Source: Theobroma cacao (lineage: Eukaryota > Streptophyta > Magnoliopsida > Malvales > Malvaceae). Taken from it: a stretch of 64,000 bases of DNA. A model generated the notes under the pieces. That model worked only from the letters and a program-made list of their open reading frames with translations, was not told the DNA's origin and did not search any database. Every line of letters starts with the position of its first letter. The stretch's first letter is position 1. The stretch covers positions 3,947,747 through 4,011,746 of the forward strand of contig NC_030856.1 in the NCBI RefSeq assembly GCF_000208745.1. The letters are read 5' to 3'. Positions 1 through 12,222 of the stretch are shown piece after piece. The position numbers and the translations under genes were made by a program.

Positions 1-1009
1 CAGAATCTGGATGGCCATTTGGCTTACTTCAAGCTCTCATATCTTTTAACCCGAATTATATCCAGTGATGAAATCAACACCAATTTAAAGTATGCATATC
101 ATACTACAAGACCAAAATTTGTTTCGATTAAAAAGATCACAAGATTCCTAAGTTTCGAAAGCCAAAATTCAAGAAATCATCACAGAAATACCCAGATTTA
201 TGTGTTTTCAGTATCAATGAGCCTAATTTGAGGCTTTAATTCTCTTAACACAGGAAGCCTCTAACCAAGACATTGATGCCAAATTAAACATCTAATTTCG
301 TACTTCAAAAGCCCTCAAAGAAACGACAAAAATGTCACCGGAATATGGAGTTCCGGTGACCCAAAGTCGGGCTGTCAAAACTGTTGAAAACCAGATTTCT
401 AATTAACTTCAAAAATTCATATATTCCTAACCATAAGGCCAAACAAGATGCTACAAAAACCATTGAAAAGATCTTTTCAAATCCTTTCCATTGGTACCCA
501 TCATGCTACCGGAAAGTCATGAGAAAAGTGCCGGATTTAAATAAAAAAATAAGAAAATATATTTAATTTAGGGTTTTTGTACCCAAACTATGAAAATACA
601 ACCCTAAACATACCTTAATCAGCAATATCTTTCCCTCTCATCTGTCTTTCTTCTTCCCTGATATTAAGCCTTTCTGATTGTCTGTTGTTTGAATCTGATG
701 AATAAATTAACGTAAGTTGTTGTCTGTTCTTTTAAAACTTATAAACTACCTAACCTCACTAACTTAAATGGGATAAATAAACTGACCCTTAATCCCACTA
801 ACTTAAACGTGATAATAAAACTGACTTAATTAAACTTCTTCTTTTACTTAAAGACCCCTTCTTCTATTTTTTTAATTATTAAGACACCCAAGGTCATAAT
901 TGTAAATAAATAAAATACTAAAATAATATCTACTTATTATCTTTATAAAACTATAGCTTAATAAATATAAATTTTTTATAATATATACTTTGTGAGGGGT
1001 ATTACAGCT
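1..1009. repeat. 3' part of an LTR-like repeat, direct copy of 13285-14281
   Basis: This stretch aligns along its length, in the same orientation, with 13285-14281. Both contain the block reading GTTCCGGTGAC or GTTCCGGTAAC, and both end in GGGTATTACA. The CA terminus followed by host sequence is what an LTR end looks like. The bases after it (GCTTTTGTCATACATG) match 6127 onwards, where no element precedes them, so that site acts as a paralogous empty site. The left end lies outside the window. The short open frames here look like chance. Assignment to a long-LTR gypsy family is inference. Confidence 0.55.
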
Positions 1010-1245
1010 TTTGTCATACATGAAGCTTGGGTGAAGTTAGAAAGAAAGACAAGTTCACCGAAGAAGCTGAATCTCAAGGGCTATTCTTAATTACCCATAT
1101 TTTTATTCATTGATTCAGAGACCTAAAAGGAAATTTACAGATTTGCTTGTAGCCTACATATAAAACCTGCAGGATTACTGGTCAAAACAAAATGTAAATA
1201 TTTCTCTATGTGATTTTTCTTTAGAATATTTTAATGTCCTAAGGT
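1010..1245. repeat. 3' flank of gene A, duplicated at 6127-6300
   Basis: About 170 bp here, starting at the GCTTTTGTCATACATGAAGC motif, are nearly repeated at 6127-6300 in direct orientation. In both places the block lies just downstream of a minus-strand receptor-kinase 3' end: gene A here and the relic at 6423-6715 there. It therefore marks an old tandem duplication of receptor-kinase units. No coding sequence is seen. Confidence 0.7.
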
Positions 1246-4200
1246 TTATCTAGCTTGCATCATTGAGACTGTTACTTCATTGACAGAGCAAATCTCTGGC
1301 TTGGTAATAGGTGAATTATTGTCTACCATACTTCTTACACTTGAGAAAGCTGGTTGTTTTGGAGTAGATAGGAATGTGAGCTCATTGCTCAGCATCAAGA
1401 CAACATCAGACATAGTTGGTCTGTCCACTGCGCGTTCTTGAACACAAAGAAGTGCAATGTTAACATATCTAATCAGTGAATTGGCTGAAGAACTATCTTG
1501 GAGTATTGGATCCATCAACTCCAGAGGCCTACTGTTTGTCCAAAGATCCCATGCCTGGAAGGTAAGGTAACAGGACAGGAATTTAAAAGAAAGACAACAG
1601 TATATATATCTTGGTTCAGTTACAAATCCGGAGTTTTGTCACTCACATGTCCGAGAAGATTGAGAGAATTGCTCTGATAGAAACCAGTGTTCTTCCTGCC
1701 ACTTAAGATCTCCAAGAACAAAACTCCAAAGCTGAAGACATCGGATTTTACAGAGAAGATACCTTCCAAAGCATACTCAGGAGCCATGTAGCCACTGTGA
1801 AATCAAATATTTCATAGAATTATGGTCAAAGATTTTATGCAAATTTTTTTAGTGCATTCTAATTGTTTATTTTTTTGTAGTGAAGGAAACTCAATCCATT
1901 GGACCAGGAAAATCTCTCAGATGCAAACACCCTAGCTCAGGCTCCAATCAATGCAACCCGCGTACAAACCACATTGCTGGCTTTGAAATGAGAATAAGCT
2001 ATGCAGAATCTTATAAGAGGATATATGCAAATTACTTACTATGTCCCAACAATCCGATTGGTTGCTCTGGGTTCACTTCCTCCAAAAATTTTTGCCATCC
2101 CAAAGTCTGAAATTTTAGGGTTCATGTATTCATCCAACAAAATGTTGCTTGCCTTCAAATCCCTGTGGATAATTTGTAACCTGGAAAACTGGTGGAGGTA
2201 AAGAAGACCTTGAGCAATCCCTTCAATGATGCTGACACGAGTTCTCCAATCAAGTACACTTCTCTTGGTTGAATCTGTTGCGGACTTAAATTAGAGAAAC
2301 AAAATGTAACAATGAACATGTCCTAGAAGTCTATAATCAAATATTTAAACATTAGGAAGTCAACAGATAGGAAGTTACCAAAGAGAAAAAAGTCCAAGCT
2401 CTTATTGGGCAAATACTCATAGATGAGAATCTTTTCATCTCCCTCAATGCAGCAGCCAAGAAGCTTCACGAGATTTTTGTGTTGGAGTTTGGCTATGAGC
2501 ATTGCCTCATTTTTTAACTCATTCCATCCTTGTCCAGATCTTCTAGAAAGCCTCTTTACAGCTACTTCATGCCCTTTAAGTAATTTTCCCTGAAGCAGAA
2601 CTCTAGTATTCATATTTCTCATAGAAATAAGAGAAACTAATTTCTAAAGCATGTATGTGAATTTGAAATTTTCTTCTTTAACTGTTACCTTGTATACAGG
2701 TCCGAAGCCACCCTCTCCAAGTTTATTCTCGGCACAAAAGTTATTTGTAGCAGCTGATACGCTGGAAAAACTGAATAATGGAATCTCCACCTCATTTTTA
2801 TCTTCTCTGAGCCTTTTTACCTCAGTCTGTTCATAATTGGTAGCTGATGTGCAAATACTAAAATCAAATGATAACAAGTCCTCCCCTGCTTGGTGAAGAA
2901 CAGATGAGGAATTTGAGCATACATATATAACAAAACGAGCTATTTTTTACTCAACTGTTTTATTGTGAACTTGATCAGGTTTGACTACATAAGAACTAGA
3001 TGGCTCATGCACATTATCAACAACAGGTGACATACCAACAATTTATCACTCTATTCTTTGTGCAGAACAATCTACCAACTCATTAAGAATTCTGCAGATA
3101 AGAAAATGTTAACATTTCTTTCCAATGAGGAATTCATACCCTTTTTCTTGTGATTTTTCTTCCGCAACCTCCAAATTAGCAGGGCAGCAGTAAGTAATGT
3201 CAGAGAAGTGGTTAGAATTAAAATAATTCTCAGCATCCTCTTTTTTTCTGCATTTATCTCGAAAAGTATAAACCTTAATCAGCACATTAGTAGACACAGA
3301 ATGTGGTTAAAAAGGAGTAAGGTCTGAAAAATTTTGTGTAAGACAGGTTAACTATCTTACTTCCAGTGCTGAATTCAGCAGCAGCCAGTTTGAGATAAAT
3401 ATCTTTTCCAGAAATATAATCAAGTGACAGTACTCGCAGATTGATAAGATCTCCAATCCATATTGAGCAGCCATGCTGAGTATAAGAATAAGCACTGCAG
3501 GCGCAGTTATTCAAGCAATATGACTTGCAATCATCAATGCTCTGAACATCAAGAGCTATTGGATTACTAGGTGGTGCTACTTTAGACAGCGGAATAAATC
3601 TATCTCCTGCACCCTTTGATGTGGTATTATTGACACATTGCAGAGCGTTTCTCCGTTTGCATCCTCCAGAAAAGCCCAAACTATTCCAATTCTTGATAGA
3701 GTCAGGTTCAAATCCTTGCAAACAACTGCAAACAGGCACAGACTTCTCATTGCAGCTTCCAAAAGGCCCACAATAAGAATAAACGTCACATTGGTTTCGT
3801 GGTTGTGACCAGATGCGTTTCCATTTCTTTGTTCTTTCCAACCATCTAAATTGTTTAAACTGTCCTGATATATCCATTACAAATCTGCTCTTTACATTTA
3901 TGTCGTGCACATCATATGTGATGTAGTCGATGCTCCCATTAGAAACACAGGAGAAATTGTACATATTATTATCTCCAATCCCATCACTAGTCCAATATGT
4001 TCTAAAACCATTCGTGATAAGAATTCGACGTAGTAAACCATGATCCAAGTCCAAGACAAAATTTCCAAAACTAGGATCATCAGCACTTTTCCAAGACACA
4101 TACGACCAATATTTTCCTGCCTCCTTATCATAACCAAGCTTCATTCCTGGCAGGATAGTATCTGTAGGGAAGTCGAAGCTCTGCCATAAGGTATTGTTTT

Positions 4201-4621
4201 TTTCATCTCTCACAACAAGGTTTCCTGAATCCAATAGTGTAGCAGTCACATTTCCATTAGATGATATGTCTGTCACTAGGTAAACAACCTTGCCTTGCCG
4301 AATCACAAGGTTGCCATCGTTATTGATAGTGAGATTTGCAGAAGCAGTGACTGCATAATCTCTGTTTGCCACCCATACAAAAGTTTGTTCCCGGATCTCT
4401 TTATACCATATTCCCAAATAGTAACTCGAAGAGTTCCCAAGGTTAAAAAATCCTAGTTCAAACTTTTGATCAGCTGATATGACAATTTGAGGGTTTCTGA
4501 TGTATTGTCCCGGTGAGATGGTGTCCATTGCAGCACGAGGGAATGTGAGGATATGGCAAGACAATATCAGCAGGAAAACAGGATAAACGAATTGGCTTGT
4601 TGAAATATTTTTTCTAGCCAT
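1246..4621 (-). CDS. G-type lectin S-receptor-like Ser/Thr protein kinase (gene A), 7 exons, intact
   Basis: Predicted plasma-membrane receptor kinase of about 822 aa. Exons read on minus: 4621-3361, 3247-3140, 2885-2689, 2589-2379, 2274-2040, 1794-1647, 1554-1246; all borders are GT-AG and the sum stays in frame. Exon 1 gives a signal peptide (about residues 1-31), a bulb-lectin domain (motifs [43 protein letters not shown]), an S-locus glycoprotein region, a Cys-rich EGF-like part and a PAN domain ([10 protein letters not shown]). Exon 2 is one hydrophobic helix followed by basic residues. The kinase shows the P-loop [10 protein letters not shown], Lys in VAVKR (about 534), HRDLK (Asp about 631), DFG (about 649), MAPEYA and DRPTM, so it looks catalytically competent. 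The frame also opens at an upstream TTG; the ATG at 4621 is preferred. It resembles pseudogene I more than B, C or E. The ligand is unknown. Confidence 0.93.
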
Positions 4622-6126
4622 GAGCAATTATACTTCTGCTGACTGATTTTTTCCTGAACCGCACTAGTCTGCAATTAATAATTTGTTACTGAAAACATTC
4701 CGTTTCAACCTTCCAGGAAGACAAAAACATATTATAATAATAAAACCTGGGCAACAAAACTTATGTCTGAATTCACTACTTATTTGATATAGTGGACTAG
4801 TTAGAAATATTGTCCAAACAACCATGTATTAAGGGAACAGATCCTGTAATGTAAATACAAACTAAGGAAAGGACTGTGAGGAGAATTACCTGGAGCAGAA
4901 ACCCAACTTGCAAGCTATGCCTTGTAGAATTTCAGGACATAAATGAAGCAGAAAAGCAGCGATTGATTCTGGCAAACCCAAAAAAAAGAAAGAAAAAAAG
5001 ACCTAATTTATTCAGCAGCAGAAGGAGTTGGTGTTATTGTTTGCTTATCGAATTGATGCATTGATCAGATAAAGATTAGCCAGTCAGATAGTGAAGTACT
5101 TAGAAAGTTCCACGAAAATGTTGCAACCAAAAAGTATATTTGCTTACAGAGACTGACCACTAATCTTACTCTTCAATATCTCGACAATGATATGATAAAG
5201 AAGAGGGCCCATTGCATACAAAAATCAACCCCAATTATTTCGTTCACAGTGTAGTTAAATCATAATTATTTCGAAGTACTTTCTTTTTCTCTTTTTGTGT
5301 GGACTGAATTTGGAGAAAAGAATGTCTTAAAGCATAATGCATCAGCATGAACGAGCTATAGAGCTTGCTCTTTTTTCTGATAACTTTAGATATCAGCTAG
5401 GTAGCAGAAAACAGAATACCATATCTAATCCATTTCCACGCACCTTAGATCTTGCAAAAGAATCTCAAAATTTATGAGTGGTTCATAGTATTCCTTGCTA
5501 CAAATGTTTTTGGAGACATAGCATAATTGTATTCAGAAAATGGAAGGTACCAACAAAGATCTCTGATAACACTTTCCAAGTAAAAGTTACATATAATAAT
5601 TAGTAATATTTTATTCGGAGTACTTGAATCATTGTGGTCAGCAGTCGTTGTAGACTGGAAATGGTCAATTTTCTACTCCCTACGGGCACTGTCATTGACT
5701 GACTTTTGTGGCTTTAACACCTCATATCCTTCATTGCTAGCTGCGTTTATCTGAAATTCGTCAATGTCAATTTCTTTCCTCACATTTTATTATTTTTCCT
5801 CTTCTGTCTCTTGTAATAGACCAATAATAGAGTACATATGCATAAAAGGTTAATGCAACAATAGAGTATATCCAACATCCGAGATTTTTCCAGAACATAA
5901 TTATGGTCTTTTATATTTAAGTCTCCAAAGTATCCTAAATTTAATCAATATAAAGCTATATTTTAAGAGATTATAAGTTCAAGTCACAATCCACTGAAAC
6001 TCAACACTACTTATAAAGTAGCTCTACGCACTCACTTATACCGGTCTTCCACGCCTGTTCAGAATTTCCAAAGCCTGAACTATTATAAGGCAGTAACAGG
6101 AATTATGAACTTTTAATTGATTATCA
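4622..6126. other. upstream region of gene A and intergenic DNA without a recognised gene
   Basis: About 1.5 kb of AT-rich DNA containing the promoter side of gene A. Only short, low-complexity open frames occur, and none carries a domain I recognise. No clear TATA element could be fixed. Confidence 0.5.
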
Positions 6127-6300
6127 TTGCTTTTGTTATACATGAAGCTTGGGTGAAGTTAGAAAGAAAGACAAGTTCAGGAAAGAAGCTAAATCTCAAG
6201 GGCTGTTCTTAATTAGCCATATTTTTATTAATTGATTCAGAGACAAAAAGAAAATTTACAGATTAGCTTCTAGCCTGCTCATAAAATCTGCAGGATTGGT
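6127..6300. repeat. duplicate of gene A 3' flank
   Basis: Near-identical in order and content to 1010-1170, including the ATGAAGCTTGGGTGAAG block and the downstream TGATTCAGAGAC block. It has no LTR-like repeat directly before it, so it serves as an empty-site reference for the element ending at 1009. Confidence 0.7.
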
Positions 6301-6422
6301 AGTAATACCTAGTAAGCTTAATTGGTCAAGCTTAACTTTCACTAACATATCAACTCTCCAAGTAAATTACTGAATTATGAAAGAAAAAAAATGAAAACAG
6401 AAGTGAACTATTTAAGGAATTT

Positions 6423-6715
6423 CTATCTGCCTCCCAGCATTGGTATAGTAACTACATTTACTTTAGGTAACTCTTCCTTCCATGAAGCTATTTCTGTCCT
6501 GGAACTTTTTCCTGTGAAGAAACCTGGGAATGAGGCAAAATTCCTTTCTTTGTCAACATAAAATTTACAGATTGACAATGTTAGTCTATCTTCAGGAAAA
6601 TTCTAAAGACATAATAAGCCCACCTCTATGCATCTTATTACTTTGGGACTCAACAATTGAATCCTTGAAGCATGTATCAACCACCTTGTCATTCAAATCA
6701 TATCAAAACAAGAGA
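6423..6715 (-). pseudogene. relic of a G-LecRK last exon (B-like)
   Basis: Read on minus, this encodes a degraded version of the last kinase exon. VVDTCFKDSIVESQ matches gene B's [13 protein letters not shown], followed after damage by PGFFTGKSS and the C-terminal VNVVTIPMLGGR and stop, against [12 protein letters not shown] in gene B. Internal stops and indels break the middle. No upstream kinase exons were found. It is a dead fragment most similar to gene B, although it lies next to gene A's duplicated flank, so the area has been rearranged. Confidence 0.75.
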
Positions 6716-7705
6716 ACTGAAATCATTTTATAAATGAACTTGCATAGACCAATCGAGTATGGTGGTTATAATAGCAGATCCAAAGGATCATCTTGTACCA
6801 TGTAAGTTTATATAACAACTGTTTAATCTTTTGGTTAAATCATGAACATATTCTTGTAATCTTGTTGGACATACTTTAAAGGCTGCCCAACAACATTATG
6901 GGCTTAAAGTTTGTAACCCAATAAGCTTTAAAATCCCGCTGACCCGACTCATTTTCATATTTTAATGCCCTGTATTTTGACTCATTTTCTCCACATTTTC
7001 TTCAGCAATGCAGCTGCTCTTCCAACCAACTTTGTTGTTTGCAGGTTCTTATTTTGTTGTATAATCTTCAGCATTGCCTCGTATTTTCCAGGTAGATGTG
7101 GCAACATTTAGACCTTTAGAACTGCCAGGCGGTGGCCTATGCATCAATCCGTCTTTTAAAAATTTGGATTTGAAGTATTGAAGATATAAATCAGGTTATG
7201 ACAAACAAATTAATGGACCTATAACACTATATTATTTGAATATTGAAAAACCAAACTAATTTTTTGAGTTGAGTTAATTATGCATTTAGTATTCAAATTA
7301 TAATTAAATTTTCAATTCTTACAATTAGATATTTAGATTTTCTTTTATCCATCAATTTGCACGAGAAAATAACATTGTTAGTCAAATAGATAATGTGTAT
7401 AAAATGGTTGAATAAAATGTCACATGTTTCAAAATATCAAGTCAACATGCCACCATCTTATAATTTTATAAGTAAAATACTCAGACATCCTTAAGTATTT
7501 ATCAAAATTACATAGAAGTCTATCAATTTTCATAATGAACACTTTGTTAAAAAAAATTTTCATTGAACACATAAGTCCTGTCGTTACTTACTGTCAATAT
7601 TTCAATTAGTTTGATGACATAACAATATTTTTAAAACAATTTTTTTCTTTATTAATTTTAAAAATTATCATTAAATAAATTATAATTTTTAATTTTTTCA
7701 AAAGA
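6716..7705. other. intergenic, no feature seen
   Basis: AT-rich sequence with no convincing open frame or domain. Homopolymer-rich stretches are common after 7300. Confidence 0.4.
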
Positions 7706-8097
7706 AAATTTTTGACCACCCGCTATCGACGATTGGGCTTCCCAAGGGAACACCAGATCTGTTGCTCCCCTAAGAGCCCCAACGAGCATCGTTCTGGTGC
7801 TCTCTAGGAGAGCACAAGGTGGAGAAGGGTGGTCGACCGGTGTAAGAAGCTGTCGGCCGACCTAAGGGAAAGAAATGGTCTGTTCATGTGCTCTTCATTG
7901 GTGTTTGTCTTTCCTGATTGCCTAGTTTTTGTTTAAAGGCACTTTGGATACTACTTATTCTTGTCAAGCAGTTTGGATGTAATAACTCTTTTCCACCCAA
8001 AGCTGTCTTTATGTTCTGAGGAGTTTTCTTCCAAATCAGTTTAAGACTCATTTTGGCGTTCATGCTTCAGTGCATCAATAAAAATCACTTTTCAAAA
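7706..8097 (+). mobile_element. probable 5'-truncated LINE 3' end preceded by a GC-rich block
   Basis: The 3' part (about 7880-8097) ends in a run of A after ATAAAAATCACTTTTC, like the A-tailed ends of the LINE copies at 32518 and 61072. The first 170 bp are unusually GC-rich for this window and contain inverted-looking GACC/GGTC motifs. No open frame survives and no clear target-site duplication was found, so the boundaries and the LINE assignment are tentative. Confidence 0.4.
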
Positions 8098-8150
8098 AAA
8101 CTATTTACTATTTAACATTAACATCGTTTTGTACTTGAATATTTGACTCA

Positions 8151-8207
8151 TTAGTTGGTGTATGATCTTTTAGTTGGTGCATGATCTTTTAGTTGGTGCA
8201 TGATCCC
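8151..8207 (+). repeat. three tandem copies of a 19-bp unit resembling a tRNA A box
   Basis: Units 8151-8169, 8170-8188 and 8189-8207 read TTAGTTGGTGYATGATCTT with almost no variation. The AGTTGG core resembles the A-box region of tRNA promoters. About 15 bp downstream comes a B-box-like GAGTTCGAATCCCCC, then an A-rich tail, as in a tRNA-derived SINE. Confidence 0.55.
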
Positions 8208-8262
8208 TCGTCTAAAGAGCAGAGTTCGAATCCCCCTTTTCCTAATTAAAAATAAAAAAAAA
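8208..8262 (+). mobile_element. SINE-like tRNA-derived piece (B box and A-rich tail)
   Basis: GTTCGAATCC at about 8225-8234 fits the tRNA T-loop/B-box consensus. With the AGTTGG units just upstream it reads as a short tRNA-related head followed by A-rich sequence. It is too short and incomplete to fold as a functional tRNA. Confidence 0.4.
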
Positions 8263-9914
8263 TATTAACGTTGTTTAGACATTTGGGGCAGAATGTCTAC
8301 TTTATTGGACATTTTCAACAATATGCTTAAGACACAATCTCACATCAATAATTAAGTCAGTTGAAAACATACAGTCATATTTATTGAAAAAACAATAATT
8401 ATAATTGTTGGAAATAGATAATTGTGTTTGTTGAGAATAGATCTATCACTAAATTGACACATAAAAAATAACAAACAAAAATTTCTCACTTTTTTCTTAA
8501 TATTTTTCAGATTTCTTATCATTTTGCTATAGAAAAATTTTATAAAAAGTTTGGTAATCTTGCCATACATCTGTGGCTTGTCAATAGATTGATTTCATCA
8601 ATGTAAAACATAGTCAATCACTATGTTTCATTATATCCTTGAGGTTTATCACCCGTAACTTTTTTACACAATATCAATAAGGACAAATAAAAGTTTGTGT
8701 ACCATAACATTGATACATGCTTTCAAGTCATTTCATTATGTTTTCGATTTTGTGTTTTATCACATTTGTTGTATAATCTTTACTTGCCATTTTTTTTCAA
8801 AAGAAAGAAGAAAAACCATATTGGTCAGAAAAACCTGCAACAAATGCCAAACCCTTGAATTGATAGGATTGCAATAATAGGTTGAAATTGATGTGACTGC
8901 CTCTGATTGTGAAGCAAAAATTACAAGATGACAAGACTGAAACTTCAATTCAAGATTTTCTTTTTAATAGCGAACTTCAAGTTCAAGATGCTAGCTTAAG
9001 AAGGAAAAATCTAACAAGTAAAGGGAAGTTCAAAATGGTCAAGTCAATCAAAATAGAGGTATAAATTTCTTATAAAAATCATGGGAGACTGCCTAGTTCA
9101 AGTTTTTTTCTAGCTGCAACTACTCCATTCAAACAAAACTATATGCCTCTTTTTGGAATGAAAAATTTTAATGTCCCAAAAACAAAAAAGAAATGAAGGA
9201 TTTTAATGTGTTCTATTGAAAAAATTTGAGCAAGGCAATTATAGTTTCCCCAGCATTCTGAATCCTTCTTTTCCCCTAATCTCTAATTAAGAAAATAGAA
9301 GTTGTTAGAAGAAAAGAAACACTTAGCAATTTGGCCTAGAGAGTTTGTTTTTACCTGGATGAAGATACACCAAATACATATGTTATTGCATAATTATCGG
9401 TTGCTGTTAGGTTGAACCTAGCTCAAGCGTATACAAGGAAATGATAGAACTTGATATCAGTTCAGGAACGATTTTAACAGTGCCAAATATTCATAAAATT
9501 CATAACATTTCTACCTAATCAATAGCTTTTGATATATTTTTTTGTTATCTGATCAATGTAGTAGGGCTTTTATTTTTCCCAAAAAAGCAAAACACTAGGG
9601 ATTAAGCTTAAAATCTGTCTCCCAACCTCAACTTGTAATATACTAGTGTTGACCTAGCAACTCTTCAAGCTGACTCGCAAAAGTTCAAGCTCAAATTACT
9701 AGTAATAATGGATTTAGATTATTATTCAAGTTGAACAATCACATTCAGATCTAACACGATATGTGAGGTATCACAAAACTTTTGAAGTTTCATGCATTTT
9801 TCAATATGTATCCCTTGCCTAACCAATTGGTTCTAGGGCATACACTTACAATATAAAGGCATCAAGTTGATAACTAATCAAGTTTTTGAAATACTTCACT
9901 TTCATCATCCTATC
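8263..9914. other. intergenic, no gene recognised
   Basis: AT-rich DNA with only short, stop-limited frames on both strands. No domain, RNA gene or clear repeat boundary was identified. Confidence 0.4.
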
Positions 9915-12083
9915 TGTCATGCCCCAAACCCAAGGTTTTGAGACCTAACAGACGCCACATACTCATGAGATAAATCCCATAAGCATGTAAAACAATATCT
10001 TACTAAACTAAATGTAATAACTGCAAAATCTCTTTAAATTTTTAGATTTTACTGAATGTCAAATCTCTAAATAATACAATATATATATAATGCTCTAACG
10101 TGTACAAATTTCTCATCTAGTTATCATATCTTAACAAATTTAAAACCGAATACTTACATCAAAACTTATAAATATCAAAACACATGCACAAATCTTGCTA
10201 ACCAAAGCTCTCATCGAACAAGTCTAATCCCCACATATGAATACGTGTTGAAATCTATAAAAATGATAAGGATTATAAGAATGAGTACAACCACTCAGCA
10301 AGTAACTAACATCTCTTTAGCCGGATTAAGCATGCTAAAAAACATTTAGGCTGAAATTATTAATACATATATAAGTATCAAAACAAAATTTTGGATAATC
10401 TCATTCAAAGTCATATATTTCAAAATATCTACTTTCAGATAACAAAACAAATATATTTAATAGATATTTAAATTTTAGTGGTGTCTTGTAACATGCTACA
10501 ACCACATTTAACTCCTGCGTCATAGGTAAAAAATAGAACCACAATTAACCTCGGTGGCATGGGTCAGAAGTATATCAAAAGCAACCATTGGCTACACTAA
10601 ACAGATATCACAAATACCACTATTTTGTAACCGATGGTACGATTGGGAGATCGATCTCCAATCACAAAATACATGTCGACATGGCCAACATTTAACCCTC
10701 ATTGGCAAGGTCAAAGCATAGCCATACTAGGAGACAAAACAAAAATATATATTTTTAGATTACCCAAATTTTATAAAATAGTATATATAATTTCTCAAAC
10801 ATATCTCATACACCTCAAAAGCATATTCGTTTCAGACTAAATATTTATGTTTATATTAGCGAAATCATATATGCGTACATTACACAAAGTCATATATAAA
10901 TTTCAAAATCAGAAATCACGCTTTGCATAAGCCACATTCTAAATCTAACATAGAAACTCATATACATATACATTTTGCATGCTCAACCTGATTTTAATAA
11001 ATTATAGGACAAAATATCATATATCATGCACAAATTCACATTGAGGCTAATTTTTTTAGGATGTGAAAACATCGAAGAGATATCAGTCACTTACCTGATT
11101 CTCTAAACCAAACTCAAAGGATAAAAAATCAAAAACCTCTTGAGGCCTCTTAATTCAAAGTACTCGGAATTAGAAACCAACATTGCAATCTTATCAAAAG
11201 GAATTTTAACTTTCTGCTGGTCATTTTAGGGCATTTAAGGTGTAACACCTCTTTCGCTAACCAAAAATCAATTTAATTCATTTAATAAACATAAAACATT
11301 CAGAATTTAGAAACTCATAGATTATAGTACAAAATCAGTAACAATATGTTGGTCCCAATAAATGTGTTAGAAAGAGGGTGAATAGCACTTTTTGGCTCTT
11401 TACAAAGGTTACCTTCAAATTGGGGACAAAAGCAAGATAAAAGAGAAATTTAAAAATGAAAGATAAACTAAAACAAAGAAGACAATACACAAATATTTAT
11501 AGTGGTTCGGTTCAAGACTTACATCCACTACCTTGATTGTTCAACCAAGGATTTTTCAATCAATCCACTAAGAACGGTGAAATTCACAAGCTTTCACCAA
11601 ACTTTTACAATGGCTTTTACTAGGCTTAGCCAAAACCTTTCACAATAGTTTTCATCGGGATTAACTAAAACCTAACACCTAACTTTTCATGACTAAGTTA
11701 GAACCTATACTCAATCAAGCAATCATAGCTTGAATCAATCCCTTAGAGTGACCCATTCACTCTAAGAATACAAGGAGAAAAGTGATAAGAGTGTACCTAT
11801 GATCACAAGGTTGATCTAAGTGGTACAAAGTGAAGTGCAGATCATAATTACAAAGATAGGAGTTGAGTGCAGTAAATGAGCAGAGAGTATTTGTTGGTTT
11901 TTGAACTCTTGTTGGATTTGGAAGCCTTGATTTCATTTCTAGCCATTGAGAGCCTTTTAAATACTTGAAAAATCAGCTCTTAAAGGTGTTAGGCAGTTTT
12001 TGATCGTTGGAAATAGTTTGGTGGCAGTTTTGGCCGTTAATCTGTCTTCTAGTGCTCAATTCAAATTTTCTGACAGAATGATC

Positions 12084-12222
12084 TTAGTCGATTAACTGCA
12101 CTCTTAGTTGGCTAAGTTGTCTCTGTCTTCTAATCCTAGTTTTTGGCAATGAGCTCTTAGTCGATTAAGTTGTTTCTGTCTTGAAGTCCAGATTTTTGGC
12201 AATAGACTCTTAGTCGACTAAG
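12084..12222. repeat. degenerate tandem repeat of about 60 bp with a perfect 14-bp palindrome
   Basis: Three imperfect units carry CTCTTAGTCGATTAAG followed by a CTGTCTT...TTTTTGGCAAT block. The last holds the perfect palindrome CTTAGTCGACTAAG at 12209-12222. It lies inside the LTR-like unit and is probably part of a nested element. Confidence 0.5.

Noticed and set aside
4876..5064. 62-codon Lys-rich plus frame upstream of gene A
   Set aside because: Low-complexity and no homology pattern; likely chance.
8225..8234. possible tRNA gene
   Set aside because: B-box-like motif only; no acceptor stem or cloverleaf can be drawn.
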